Below are positions 1 to 9,517 of a stretch of DNA of 62,000 nt, piece after piece. The notes beneath the pieces are model-generated. The model made no database searches, was not told the origin of the DNA, and saw nothing but the letters and a program-made list of their open reading frames with translations. A program made the translations under genes and the position numbers. Numbering within the stretch: the stretch's first letter is position 1; every line of letters starts with the position of its first letter. This DNA comes from Mesostigma viride (taxonomy: Eukaryota > Streptophyta > Mesostigmatophyceae > Mesostigmatales > Mesostigmataceae), in contig RPFO01000167.1 in NCBI GenBank assembly GCA_009746045.1, forward strand, positions 1 through 62,000. Direction: 5' to 3'.

Positions 1-35
1 CCCAACAACCCCGCTGTTCCCTCTCTCCTTGGCAG

Positions 36-946
36 CCATATCCAAGCGAAAGAAGCACGCCTGCAAGAAGCCTGTCCTCGTGGAGCACAGCGACGAGTCG
101 AACCCCGTCAAGGACTCCGCTTTCGACTTGGTGAGGCCGCGTATCTGCGACACCTGTTTCCACACGCCGACGGACTTTTTCTACCTCTTCAAAAACGACC
201 AAGGCTCCGTCGAGTGCAAGTGCGATGGCTGCGTCAAGGCCATCCCTCAAATCGCCGACTTCGTGCACAAGTATTCGGATTCGCTCATGCGCTACCGAGT
301 CCCTGAGCAAGAGACGCCACCTCGCCGCTCCTATTCGTGCGTGGAGTGCATGTCGTACGTCACTGGAGCTGCCTTCGTCCACGATACGCCTGCAACGCAG
401 CACATGCGCAACAAGACCACTCTGTGCGAGCCCTGCTACCAAAAGAAGGTCGTGATCGCAATTCGCAAGTTGAAGGTGGCCGACAACGAAGTCAGAACAG
501 AAAAGGAGAACGAGCTCGTGCAGAGTTTCGTGAGGGACTGGAAGATGGACACGCAGGCCGGGGAGCAAGGGACTTCTCTCTACCTGCAGAACTCGAACGT
601 TGCGAGCTGTTGGCCCCCGAAGGAGTGCTCCACCTGCACGGTGAGGTTCTTGCACGACGTCATGTCTGCCTATATTGTCCCGGACCAGTTCTCGGACCAG
701 ATCCGCGTCCGCTGCCACAATTGCGCAAGGAACGCGCCCTTCAAGGCGAAGATCCTCTTGGAGGGGTACAGCCAAGACAACGGCTTGAAGAAGCTCCTGG
801 AAAAACCCAAAGACCAGAGGGACGAGTTTGTCCCCTTCGGAGTCAACTTGCAGCCCATGAACAGAGCCGAGGAGAAGCAGTTCCTCCGCGGCGTGCTTGA
901 CCTTCTCGTGACTGAGGGAATTCCTACGCTCTTCGGGCGCAAGTGA
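36..946 (+). CDS. Cysteine-rich protein with three zinc-ribbon-like modules, 5' partial
   Basis: Open to TGA at 944-946. Bases 12-35 form a pyrimidine tract ending CAG, a good splice acceptor, and no ATG fits near the window edge, so this is probably the last exon of a gene starting upstream; the exon would begin at 36 in phase 1. Numbering from codon 29, cysteine pairs recur in a fixed pattern: C40/C43 with C65/C68, C104/C107 with C133/C136, and C200/C203 with C229/C232, each two CxxC pairs 21-28 residues apart. That looks like a triplicated four-cysteine zinc ribbon. Related pairs occur in the 425-aa protein of the palindrome arms, so the two may be paralogues. I recognise no named family; a nucleic-acid or protein-binding role is only a guess. 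Confidence 0.7.
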
Positions 947-1341
947 TGCAGTATAGGAAACACGATTGAGTGATATTATTTATTTTTATAATGAAAAGAC
1001 CATGATCATTGTGTCCATCATCAAAGCATTATTGCTGTACTATCTCATATGCGTGAACATCGCCTTAGCACACGACCACTTGTACGCGGAACACACGCGC
1101 AAATCGTTTGAATTCGCCACCTTATCACTGCGTCTTAAACTAATGCTATTAATCCCCATCCTAATTCCGGGCATGGTCCTATTCGGAGGGCCTTGGAGGC
1201 GCTAACCCCCCACCCGCTGGGAGACCACGGGACTTAGCCGATTTTCACAAGTCGCGCAACCCGGGAAAACGGGTCACTTTCGCGGAGCGTAGTAAGGGCC
1301 CGAAGATGTTTTGCCACGGGAATCCCGCGGTAGGTGCCTTA
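947..1341. other. Intergenic flank left of the palindrome
   Basis: AT-rich 3' sequence follows the stop at 946. It holds CCACGGG at about 1226 and 1312 and ACTTAGCCG at 1232-1240. These same motifs recur inside the arms, tying this flank to the element. A 68-codon hydrophobic ORF from an ATG at 1002 is too weak to call. Confidence 0.5.
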
Positions 1342-1572
1342 CTACAAAAACCTAAAGTGACCCCCTTTTGGAGGGCTGACAGACATGCACAGTAACATGG
1401 CATTCCTCGTGGTAAAGCATGGAAATAAACACATGTAATGATATTTATTAATGAAACAATTCTTTATTCCAGATTATATTGCATGAATGGACTCTGTCAC
1501 GTGTATTGGTGCTGCCACCACCAAGAAAAAGCCAGCATGGCTGTGCTGGTGCTGCCACACTACCATAGCTGT

Positions 1573-2469
1573 CTAGTGTGCATCTCCCTCGTCATTATCC
1601 TCCTGCTCCTCCTCATCATCCTTGGCATCCACGTGCTTAGGATCATCGTCCTTGGGATCATCGTCCAACGGGATTGCATCGTCGTCGTCGACAACCTCGA
1701 TGGCTCGCTTCACAGAGGCCTGCCACGCCTCCTTCTCGGCACGGAGTGCTTCCAGCTCGGCCATGATCTCTTGCTGCTTCCTCTCGCTAGCCTTGAGCTT
1801 CATGCCGATGGCCATCGCAGCCCGCTGGGGATCCTCAAACATCTGGCCGTGGCCTGCGCTCTTGGGGTTCTCCCCGCCGAGCTTGCTTGGAATGGTTGTA
1901 GGGGTGCGCTCGCGCGAAACCTGCTCGGTCTTTGTGCGCTTGTAGGCAGGCTCGCCCCCCCCCGCCTGCCCCGCCTTCTCCTGCATTACAGCCATCCATG
2001 CCGTTCTGATAGCAACGTGGTTCGTGCCAAACTTCTTAGCAAACTGGGCGGACTGCGTTCCAGTGAAGGTGTTGCAGAAATTGATGATCATCTCGTTGCA
2101 TCCAGGCTCAAAATTTGAGATGGGCAGCCAGTCAAAACGCTGGAGCGATTTGCCCTGGCGGTTGGCCTTCTGCCTCTCCTCGTCTGTGTAAAACCACTCC
2201 ACAAGGAGCTCAACAACATTGTCAACCATCTTTGCATCTATTATTTTGGACACGTCAAAGTGGTCGTACGAGTCATTCTTCGCATCTTCAGCAGGCTCCC
2301 TGCTTCCTGAAGCACGTTTCTTGTCACGATTGTCCGCCCTCACACCCCTCTCTGCAACGTTCATTTCCTTTCCTTTTGCCCTAAATTCGTCATCGAGACG
2401 CTTTCCCAGAAGCGTGAAAATCGTCTCGTAAGACGCTCGATTAACGAGCTGAGCAAGATTGTCTTTCAT
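1573..2469 (-). CDS. 298-aa protein with coiled coil and acidic tail (left copy, intact)
   Basis: ATG at 2469 is the first in frame, stop TAG at 1573-1575. Residues 1-175 look globular, with a conserved-looking stretch rich in aromatic and hydrophobic residues (FDWLPISNFEPGCNEMI, about 112-128) followed by a probable helical part. Around residue 175 a short glycine run is encoded by the G tract that differs between arms. Residues about 215-255 form a predicted coiled coil (KASERKQQEIMAELEALRAE), and the last 35 residues are almost all D, E, K and P. I do not recognise the family. The acidic tail and coiled coil suggest an oligomeric chromatin- or DNA-associated protein, which is inference only. 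The mirrored copy at 13232-14130 is frameshifted. Confidence 0.75.
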   Translation of the reverse strand: MKDNLAQLVNRASYETIFTLLGKRLDDEFRAKGKEMNVAERGVRADNRDKKRASGSREPAEDAKNDSYDHFDVSKIIDAKMVDNVVELLVEWFYTDEERQKANRQGKSLQRFDWLPISNFEPGCNEMIINFCNTFTGTQSAQFAKKFGTNHVAIRTAWMAVMQEKAGQAGGGEPAYKRTKTEQVSRERTPTTIPSKLGGENPKSAGHGQMFEDPQRAAMAIGMKLKASERKQQEIMAELEALRAEKEAWQASVKRAIEVVDDDDAIPLDDDPKDDDPKHVDAKDDEEEQEDNDEGDAH

Positions 2470-2995
2470 CCTTGGCTATGGAGTTTAATTCATCCCACCC
2501 ATTATTATTAAATTCCTTTGCATTGCGGCTAGGGGCCGAACATGCATTGTGCAAGGGCCAATTGGCCCAGTGCCTAGCGCCGCTCCGTGGGTACTTTGAC
2601 AGTAATTAGCATTGGTCAAGTGCGCGTACTTTGTCAGTAATTAAATTTGCACAAGTCCCGAGCACCGTGTCATACGCCCTTACTTCTGTCGTACGCAGTA
2701 CCGGCGCGGCGTTAGGCGTGTTTCTGTGCAAAGTCCCGAATTTTCACCAAGTCCTGGGCACTAAGGGGGCCGTGCTAGTAAGTGTAGCTCCTAAACGGCT
2801 AAGTCTTTTTGAATTCTGTCACTTGCACCCTGTTTTGTATGCTCAGTATATGCTACGTACCTATTGCATTTGTTAATTGGCCTATTTATAATGCATGAGA
2901 TGTGAGGACTCTTTGTTTACGTAAACGCTTTTATTAGAAAATAAAATACAGTAATCATTTCAACACTCCTTTTCTCAATGTAGGAGTGGAAGTAC
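2470..2995 (-). promoter_or_regulatory. Intergenic region between 298-aa and 204-aa genes (left arm)
   Basis: Contains a TATAAATA box (minus strand, 2884-2891) that would serve the 298-aa gene with a leader of nearly 400 nt, the ACTTAGCCGTT motif at 2794-2804, and an AATAAA signal (minus, about 2930-2935) for the 204-aa gene. No convincing gene lies inside; the 81-codon plus-strand ORF here has no supporting features. Confidence 0.5.
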
Positions 2996-3714
2996 TTATT
3001 TGTACATCGCATGCGCCTTCCTCCGTTCATGGCTTGGCTTCAAAAGGCTGCACTCCCTGCAGCTGACATAGCCATTGGCCAGTTGGTTCTTCCACACGTC
3101 TAACTCCCAATTGCACAGTTCCTCCATCTTCTGCATCCGGGGGGGCGGTGGTGAGGAGCCACGCTTGTCTCGAGGGCCTTGCGCACCGCCTCCTTCATGC
3201 GATTGATGAGCTCGAGCCCGTGCTCTTCTGCCGTGCGTTCCTTCTCGAGATCCGGCACGGACTTGATGTACTCGTGAGCGACAAGGTCAGCGTCGTGTCC
3301 GAAGACGATGACAGCCCAGAACATCTTGTCAAACACATTCTGGGCAAGGCACGCCAGATGCTTCCTGTAGCAGTGAGCCTCGGCGACCCACCTCTTCGCT
3401 TGACGGAGAAAGATATAGGGCTTCTTGCCAATCAGCAACCGCTTGCACATCTTGAGATCGCATGAAGTCATGTGGCGCAGCTCGCCAGGGTTCCTTCGGC
3501 GTCTGCGGGAGCGCATCTGAATCTCCTTCTCAATGGCATTCAGCAGCTCAGTGGCTTCGATCGTCTTTTCCTCTTTCACCTTCTCAAACTGGACCTGCGT
3601 GGCCTTGTTGATTCCACACAGTTTGGGCCACGAGATCTCCACGAGGCGGTGCACGATTTCTGCAGGCAGGCTGTCGAAGGTGGCAGCCATAGCTGGTTTT
3701 GCGGAGTCAGCCAT
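2996..3714 (-). CDS. F-box-like start protein with frameshifted CxxC tail (left copy)
   Basis: ATG at 3714-3712 follows a CTATTAA element about 70 nt upstream. The continuous frame stops at 3100 after 204 codons. Residues 12-28 (FDSLPAEIVHRLVEIS) resemble the beginning of an F-box, and residues 68-74 are a run of arginines. At the C-terminus a run of seven Cs (Gs on the plus strand, about 3138-3144) precedes the stop. One extra base there would continue the reading for another 46 or so codons, including CRECS, to a TAA at 2996-2998. The identical change in the mirrored copy means it predates or was copied with the duplication, unless it is a consensus error or a hidden splice. An F-box link to SCF ubiquitin ligases is plausible but unproven. 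Confidence 0.6.
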
Positions 3715-4197
3715 AGCTGTTTTCGTGGTAGTGGTGGATGGAGAGGAGGATAGCTGCGAGAGTTGTTGCGTCTCGCGACTTAATAGACGAAGGGATATCC
3801 ACAGCTGCCACGGGATTGGCCCGCGTCCTGTGGATAAGCGCGGCGCGAGCGCGACGCGCGCGTCCTGTGGATAAGCGCGGCGCGAATACGGAACGGCGCG
3901 ACGCGAGTATGGACCGGTGCACGTCCACGGGATTCTGCCACGTGGCACGGGTCATTTCCCGTGGTGACGGCGCCAGAAGTATAAATCTAAAACCGCGCCA
4001 AATTCAAATTTTTGCCAAGTCTCAACGGCTAAGTATTATTAAATTTGGACACTTGGGACGTGTGCAATTGTTAATTTTACTTTGATTGCAAGCATGGAAA
4101 ATAAGACATGATGTTTGTGTGAATTGTTTTCATTAAAAATATAATTAATGTTTAATTGTACACAAGTCCACGGGACTAGAGAGATTCTCTGAACTAT
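3715..4197 (-). promoter_or_regulatory. Promoter of the 204-aa gene and 3' end of the 425-aa gene (left arm)
   Basis: Carries CCACGGG-type motifs at about 3808, 3926 and 3957, a direct repeat of the 18-mer TCCTGTGGATAAGCGCGG (3826-3843 and 3867-3884), and ACTTAGCCG at about 4023-4034 on the minus strand. No gene is visible. Confidence 0.5.
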
Positions 4198-5475
4198 TTA
4201 CAGGGCACGCGGGGCGGCCAGTTGGTTCATGACAGCTGCATAGCAGGACTCCGCGGAGTCGTAGCGGAAAAACGGGAAGCACAGGTCGTGCTTGGAGTCC
4301 TTGCCCTCGCAGATGGGGCAGGAGACACTCTTGGTGCCAGCCTCCCGCAGAGTGTCGAGGACGCACTCGCTGCAGACGACGTCGTTGTCGATGCTGTGGC
4401 CGTTGGCGGTGAAGAGGTAGTGCGCCTTCTTGTTGCACACCTTGCAGGTCTTGGAGGGCACGTCCAACTGGTGGTTGCAGCCCATCTGCTTGCTGGCAGC
4501 CTTGACGCCGCAGAACTTGTTCTTCAGATGCTCGAACTCCTTGGTGCCGGGAGTGACGGTGCTGGTGAGGTTGGACTCGGACAGCGTGAAAGAGACGAAG
4601 CTGAGGTGGGAGACATAGTTGCGCTTCTCGCACTCCCACTTGATCCTGGAGATCTCCTTGGTGAAGTCGCTCTTGAAGTTCTCGATGTCGACCTTGGGCT
4701 TCTTCATGGCGTCGACTTTCTCGTCGTTGAACAGCCCGCAAGACCTCAGGTAGTCGTTTGTGTCCTCCTGCTTCCTCTTGTAGCCACCGCGAAGAAAGGG
4801 CTGGTCGCGCTCCTCGACCTTGACGTTGACCTTGCCAGGGTCGGTGGGGCCGGTGAGAGCGAAGTTCGGCTCAGAGACGGTGTAGGTGCCTGGCGTGGGC
4901 CACTTGATGAACTCGGCGGTGTCCTCCATATCCGGGTAGATCTGGAGCAGCTCGGGGAACCTCTTCTTCGTCCGCTCGTGCTCGAACGCGAACTGCTCGA
5001 ATGCGGGGTCCCAGCAGCTGATGCAGTGCTCGGCCTTGCCGTTGCAGTCGATCTTGAGGAGATCCACACGAGTCGGCTTCTTGCACTTGGCGCAGTCCTT
5101 CGTGGGGATGCTCTTCAGCATGTTGTTCTGCTGAAGGTACTCGCACGAGTCGCAGAAATGGCCGTCGCACGGGGAAAAGCTGTGATTGTTGCGCATCTTG
5201 TAATCCTCGTCAAACTCGCAGAAGTGCTTGAGAGACCTCATCTTGTCGCAGCCGACGCAGCGAATGCGCTTCTTGTTCATCATGATGTTGCTCGTCTCGT
5301 AGTGATCCATCATGTCGTTCAAAACGCCGCGAGAAGCCTCAGGAAGGTGGACTTCGCATGCATGCTCGCCGGTGACTGGGTGGAAAAGAACGTTGAAGTG
5401 GCGAGTTTTCTTGACTTTGGGAGCACTGTGCGGCCCACGCTGGCGAGGAGCAGAGATGGCGGAGGAGGTAGCCAT
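4198..5475 (-). CDS. 425-aa cysteine-rich protein, zinc ribbons plus RING-like C-terminus (left copy)
   Basis: Start chosen at the first true ATG (5475-5473), 80 nt after a TATAAA box at 5555-5560; the longer open frame begins with a non-ATG codon inside the TATA region. Stop TAA at 4198-4200. Residues 73-111 hold CVGC and CDSC pairs about 32 apart. Residues 128-154 hold CAKC and CISC. The C-terminus (about 333-389) has C, H, CKVC, H, CSEC and CPIC in the order expected of a RING-like cross-brace. The middle (about 155-330) is lysine- and acid-rich without cysteine pairs. The first modules resemble the protein at 36-946. An E3 ubiquitin ligase role is suggested by the RING-like end but not shown. 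It diverges from the RING/TRAF gene across a shared promoter. Confidence 0.75.
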   Translation of the reverse strand: MATSSAISAPRQRGPHSAPKVKKTRHFNVLFHPVTGEHACEVHLPEASRGVLNDMMDHYETSNIMMNKKRIRCVGCDKMRSLKHFCEFDEDYKMRNNHSFSPCDGHFCDSCEYLQQNNMLKSIPTKDCAKCKKPTRVDLLKIDCNGKAEHCISCWDPAFEQFAFEHERTKKRFPELLQIYPDMEDTAEFIKWPTPGTYTVSEPNFALTGPTDPGKVNVKVEERDQPFLRGGYKRKQEDTNDYLRSCGLFNDEKVDAMKKPKVDIENFKSDFTKEISRIKWECEKRNYVSHLSFVSFTLSESNLTSTVTPGTKEFEHLKNKFCGVKAASKQMGCNHQLDVPSKTCKVCNKKAHYLFTANGHSIDNDVVCSECVLDTLREAGTKSVSCPICEGKDSKHDLCFPFFRYDSAESCYAAVMNQLAAPRAL

Positions 5476-6183
5476 TGGAGCTGGTTGGTTTTGGTTGCTG
5501 AGAGAGCTGGGTGGATGCGAGTGGGATGCGAGGCGAGGTGGTGCAAGTCCTGCATTTATACCCACGGGGCTGCAATTCCCGTGGTCTAGAAGAATTCAGC
5601 AGATCGACGGCTCGTGGCTCGCCACGAGGTTTGTAACGGGAAACGGTATGACGGTTACGAGGAAAATTTTCCCGTGGCCATACATTTTGAGCGTTATTTT
5701 GCCACGGGATTTGTAACGTAAAAAATCTTTCCCCGTGGCAAAAATATCCGACAGTTACTTTGCCGCGGGACCGGAATCGGATTTTTTTCTGTCCCCGTGG
5801 ACGGATATTTTCGAGCGTTATTTTGCCACGGGATTTGTAACGTAAAAATTCTTTCCCCGTGGCAAAAATATCCGACAGTTACTTTGCCACGGGGCTCGAA
5901 ACCGAAAAATTGTAATCCCCGTGGACGGATATTTCTGACCGTTACGCTGCCACGGGACCTGTAACGTAAAAAAACGCGTCCCGTGGATAAGGTTTCGGCG
6001 CATAAACGACGAACGCGCTTCCACGTAGCCAGATTGCCCGTGCAAGACCACGTAGATAGCCTGGCAGCCACGGGACCGTCTCGTCAACCAAGGTCTGCGC
6101 AGGTATAAAGACCAGACTTCCTCGTCTCCTCGCCACTCGCTCACCTCACATCAGCTCAGCACACCAAAACTCTCTCACTGGAT
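5476..6183. promoter_or_regulatory. Bidirectional promoter with CCACGGG/CCCGTGG array (left arm)
   Basis: Two TATA boxes face outward: 5555-5560 (minus, to the 425-aa gene) and 6104-6109 (plus, to the RING/TRAF gene, 75 nt before its ATG). Between about 5570 and 6075, units of roughly 60-70 bp repeat. Each has TTGCCACGGG, a T- or A-rich stretch containing GTAACGTAAA or a variant, then CCCCGTGGCAAAAATATCCG or CCCCGTGGACGGATATT. The paired heptamers are inverted copies of each other, so each unit can bind a dimer or form a hairpin. Confidence 0.7.
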
Positions 6184-7368
6184 ATGGCTTCCCGCCCCAG
6201 ATACGCAGCTAGCTACAACTTTGGCCGTGGTGTTACTGGAGCTAGTGGCAGTGGCAGTGGAAGTGGCAGGGGAAAGCGACGTGCTGCGAGGAACACGGCT
6301 ACTGGAGAAGCAGGTTTGTGACGAGCCTTTGTTTTTTTGCACCCAAGAGCGCTTTTTCTTGTCGTTTCCGCCTTTTGGTACTCATTTCTTGTTATGTTTT
6401 CTTGCCCCCACACACCCGTGCATGCAGAACTGACCGCTGAACAACGGCAGCTTCACAGGGCTAACAAGCCTGTGCCCGTGCACGATAATCACGGGGACTT
6501 CGACACAAGAAACAACGTGTTTCCCTATCTGGAGAACACTTTCAAGGTGGCGAAGCTCGTCCTGGACTTGAGCAAGATCGAATGCGCCATTTGCGCGGAG
6601 GAGAGAGACAAGTATGTCACTCTCATGCTGGAGAACGAGCCCGCGCACGCATGCTCCATCATCATCTGCGACACCTGTGCCACTACCAAGCTTCACACGT
6701 TCAGAAACCAGTGTCCGCAGTGCCGCAAGCCGCTGAGCTCGTCTGGGCAGCTGTTCGTCCCCAACCCGCAGCTCAACAGCCTGGCGTCGAGGACGCAGTA
6801 CAGGGCCTGCGAACACCCCGGCTGCTTTACGATCATCCCAAGCAACATGATGGCGGCGCACGAGGAGGAGTGCGAGTACAACGTCTACACCTGTGGCAAC
6901 ACCGTCTCGTTCCGCCTGCTGGACAACGAGACGCTTTCTTCCAAGATGTGCTGCGGCTACGAGGGCAAGAAACGCGCCGTCGAGGAGCACATGGAGACTT
7001 GCCCGGAGGCTGAGTCTGCGAAGAAGCTTAGCGCCATGATGGGCGTGTTTGACAAGGTGGAGGCGCTCTCAGCTGCAATGGAGCGCGACAGCCCAGACGT
7101 CTTCAAGCGCATGGCTCAGTTGTTTGGGGTGACCACGGAGAAGGCCAGGCGCATCCTTGCCAGCCTGCCTGGAGCGAGTGGTGCCGGCCCTTCTTCCCAG
7201 CGTGCTCCTCGTCCAGGGGAAGCAGTGGACACAGCAATCCCCGTCGACGCCCCCACTGACCCAATCAGTGATCTCGTGGACGCCATAGACGCTGACGTTG
7301 CTGCACAGGGCGTCGACGACGAGGCTGCAGACCCCACCTGGACTCCGGCTGGCAACCAGGACGACTGA
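6184..7368 (+). CDS. RING and TRAF-type zinc-finger protein, spliced (left copy)
   Basis: Exon 1 is 6184-6313 (ATG 75 nt after TATAAA, 43 codons plus one base; S/G-rich then basic). An intron of 114 nt, 6314-6427, has GTTTGT and GCATGCAG ends. Exon 2 is 6428-7368; the phase-1 junction restores Glu-44 and the protein is 356 aa. Residues 96-142 form a C3HC4-like RING: CAIC, H and C near 117-119, CDTC, CPQC. Residues 171-199 (C, C, H, C, C) and 218-235 (C, H, C) resemble TRAF/SIAH-type fingers. Known RING-TRAF-finger proteins are E3 ubiquitin ligases or adaptors; that role here is inferred. The tail from about residue 290 is low complexity and acidic. An AATAAA at 7525-7530 follows the stop by about 160 nt. 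Confidence 0.8.
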
Positions 7369-7677
7369 AGAGTTACAGATGACAGCATTGGATGTCAAAA
7401 ACCCCTCTAGTTTAGAGACAAGGGCCATAGTTAGAAACCAGCCCATCCACGGGGTTAGGTGACAGGCAGTAGAAGAAACACCCCACGCACTGGGGACTTG
7501 GACAGGAAAGATGTGGATGTTTGTAATAAAGATGTGGATGTTTGCAAAACCAGTTTGAAAAAATATCTAAGCTGCACATTAGTATAAGTATGGTAAGTTT
7601 CCAGCAGGCCACGTGGCAGCCAGAAAGCCCGATCCCCGTGGTAGCCGGCGCAGTACGGATCCCGTAGGAATCCACGA

Positions 7678-7734
7678 GATATTTCCGAGATATTTCCGAG
7701 ATATTTTAGATATTTTCAGATATTTTGAAAATAT
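7678..7734. repeat. AT-rich GATATTT iterons beside the axis (left)
   Basis: Five or six tandem copies of a 10-11 bp unit, GAGATATTTCC drifting to GATATTTTCA, lie about 120 bp from the dyad. Iterons next to an inverted repeat are typical of replication origins; that function is an inference. Confidence 0.55.
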
Positions 7735-7966
7735 CCCAGGGACCCCGTGGACTCCCAGGGGAATCGTAACCGAAAATCGGACTCGCGGCCGGCGATCGGA
7801 GGAGCCACCACGGGAAAATCCCGTTTTTTTTTCGGGTGTGTCCTCAGAACGTTCTGAGGACACACCCGAAAAAAAAACGGGATTTTCCCGTGGTGGCTCC
7901 TCCGATCGCCGGCCGCGAGTCCGATTTTCGGTTACGATTCCCCTGGGAGTCCACGGGGTCCCTGGG

Positions 7967-8023
7967 ATATTTTCAAAATATCTGAAAATATCTAAAATAT
8001 CTCGGAAATATCTCGGAAATATC
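7967..8023. repeat. AT-rich GATATTT iterons beside the axis (right)
   Basis: Exact mirror of the iterons at 7678-7734. Confidence 0.55.
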
Positions 8024-8332
8024 TCGTGGATTCCTACGGGATCCGTACTGCGCCGGCTACCACGGGGATCGGGCTTTCTGGCTGCCACGTGGCCTGCTGG
8101 AAACTTACCATACTTATACTAATGTGCAGCTTAGATATTTTTTCAAACTGGTTTTGCAAACATCCACATCTTTATTACAAACATCCACATCTTTCCTGTC
8201 CAAGTCCCCAGTGCGTGGGGTGTTTCTTCTACTGCCTGTCACCTAACCCCGTGGATGGGCTGGTTTCTAACTATGGCCCTTGTCTCTAAACTAGAGGGGT
8301 TTTTGACATCCAATGCTGTCATCTGTAACTCT

Positions 8333-9517
8333 TCAGTCGTCCTGGTTGCCAGCCGGAGTCCAGGTGGGGTCTGCAGCCTCGTCGTCGACGCCCTGTGCAG
8401 CAACGTCAGCGTCTATGGCGTCCACGAGATCACTGATTGGGTCAGTGGGGGCGTCGACGGGGATTGCTGTGTCCACTGCTTCCCCTGGACGAGGAGCACG
8501 CTGGGAAGAAGGGCCGGCACCACTCGCTCCAGGCAGGCTGGCAAGGATGCGCCTGGCCTTCTCCGTGGTCACCCCAAACAACTGAGCCATGCGCTTGAAG
8601 ACGTCTGGGCTGTCGCGCTCCATTGCAGCTGAGAGCGCCTCCACCTTGTCAAACACGCCCATCATGGCGCTAAGCTTCTTCGCAGACTCAGCCTCCGGGC
8701 AAGTCTCCATGTGCTCCTCGACGGCGCGTTTCTTGCCCTCGTAGCCGCAGCACATCTTGGAAGAAAGCGTCTCGTTGTCCAGCAGGCGGAACGAGACGGT
8801 GTTGCCACAGGTGTAGACGTTGTACTCGCACTCCTCCTCGTGCGCCGCCATCATGTTGCTTGGGATGATCGTAAAGCAGCCGGGGTGTTCGCAGGCCCTG
8901 TACTGCGTCCTCGACGCCAGGCTGTTGAGCTGCGGGTTGGGGACGAACAGCTGCCCAGACGAGCTCAGCGGCTTGCGGCACTGCGGACACTGGTTTCTGA
9001 ACGTGTGAAGCTTGGTAGTGGCACAGGTGTCGCAGATGATGATGGAGCATGCGTGCGCGGGCTCGTTCTCCAGCATGAGAGTGACATACTTGTCTCTCTC
9101 CTCCGCGCAAATGGCGCATTCGATCTTGCTCAAGTCCAGGACGAGCTTCGCCACCTTGAAAGTGTTCTCCAGATAGGGAAACACGTTGTTTCTTGTGTCG
9201 AAGTCCCCGTGATTATCGTGCACGGGCACAGGCTTGTTAGCCCTGTGAAGCTGCCGTTGTTCAGCGGTCAGTTCTGCATGCACGGGTGTGTGGGGGCAAG
9301 AAAACATAACAAGAAATGAGTACCAAAAGGCGGAAACGACAAGAAAAAGCGCTCTTGGGTGCAAAAAAACAAAGGCTCGTCACAAACCTGCTTCTCCAGT
9401 AGCCGTGTTCCTCGCAGCACGTCGCTTTCCCCTGCCACTTCCACTGCCACTGCCACTAGCTCCAGTAACACCACGGCCAAAGTTGTAGCTAGCTGCGTAT
9501 CTGGGGCGGGAAGCCAT
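8333..9517 (-). CDS. RING and TRAF-type zinc-finger protein, spliced (right copy)
   Basis: Mirror of the gene at 6184-7368 with no base change seen: exon 1 9517-9388, intron 9387-9274, exon 2 9273-8333, 356 aa. It runs toward the palindrome axis and shares a promoter with the 425-aa copy at 10226. See the left copy for domains. Confidence 0.8.

Larger units (their letters stand above)
1342..7850. repeat. Left arm of the giant inverted repeat
   Basis: Its reverse complement continues base for base into 7851-14361; mirrored positions sum to 15701 (15703 beyond the one indel). Every open frame in this arm, sense or shadow, reappears in the other arm at the mirrored coordinates apart from those crossing the indel. 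Identity ends at 1342: bases 1331-1341 have no counterpart in the other arm. Confidence 0.95.
7369..8332. other. Palindrome centre: 3' regions and dyad
   Basis: Convergent 3' ends of the two RING/TRAF copies (stops at 7366-7368 and 8333-8335) with AATAAA signals on both sides, then the symmetric core. At 7851 the sequence GAACGTTC sits exactly on the axis, flanked by C/G tracts that make a perfect hairpin. No gene lies here; the 169-codon frames read identically on both strands because of the symmetry. Confidence 0.7.

Noticed and set aside
966-1205. Small hydrophobic ORF left of the palindrome
   Set aside because: AT-rich 3' sequence, no promoter or homologue recognised; 68 codons from the first ATG.
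4222-5589. 455-codon plus-strand ORF antisense to the cysteine-rich gene
   Set aside because: A GC-rich shadow of the minus-strand coding frame; Val/Leu/Ala-biased with no motif.
7579-8122. 169-codon ORF present on both strands at the palindrome centre
   Set aside because: Reads the same on both strands because of symmetry, includes the iterons and hairpin, and has no start context or domain.
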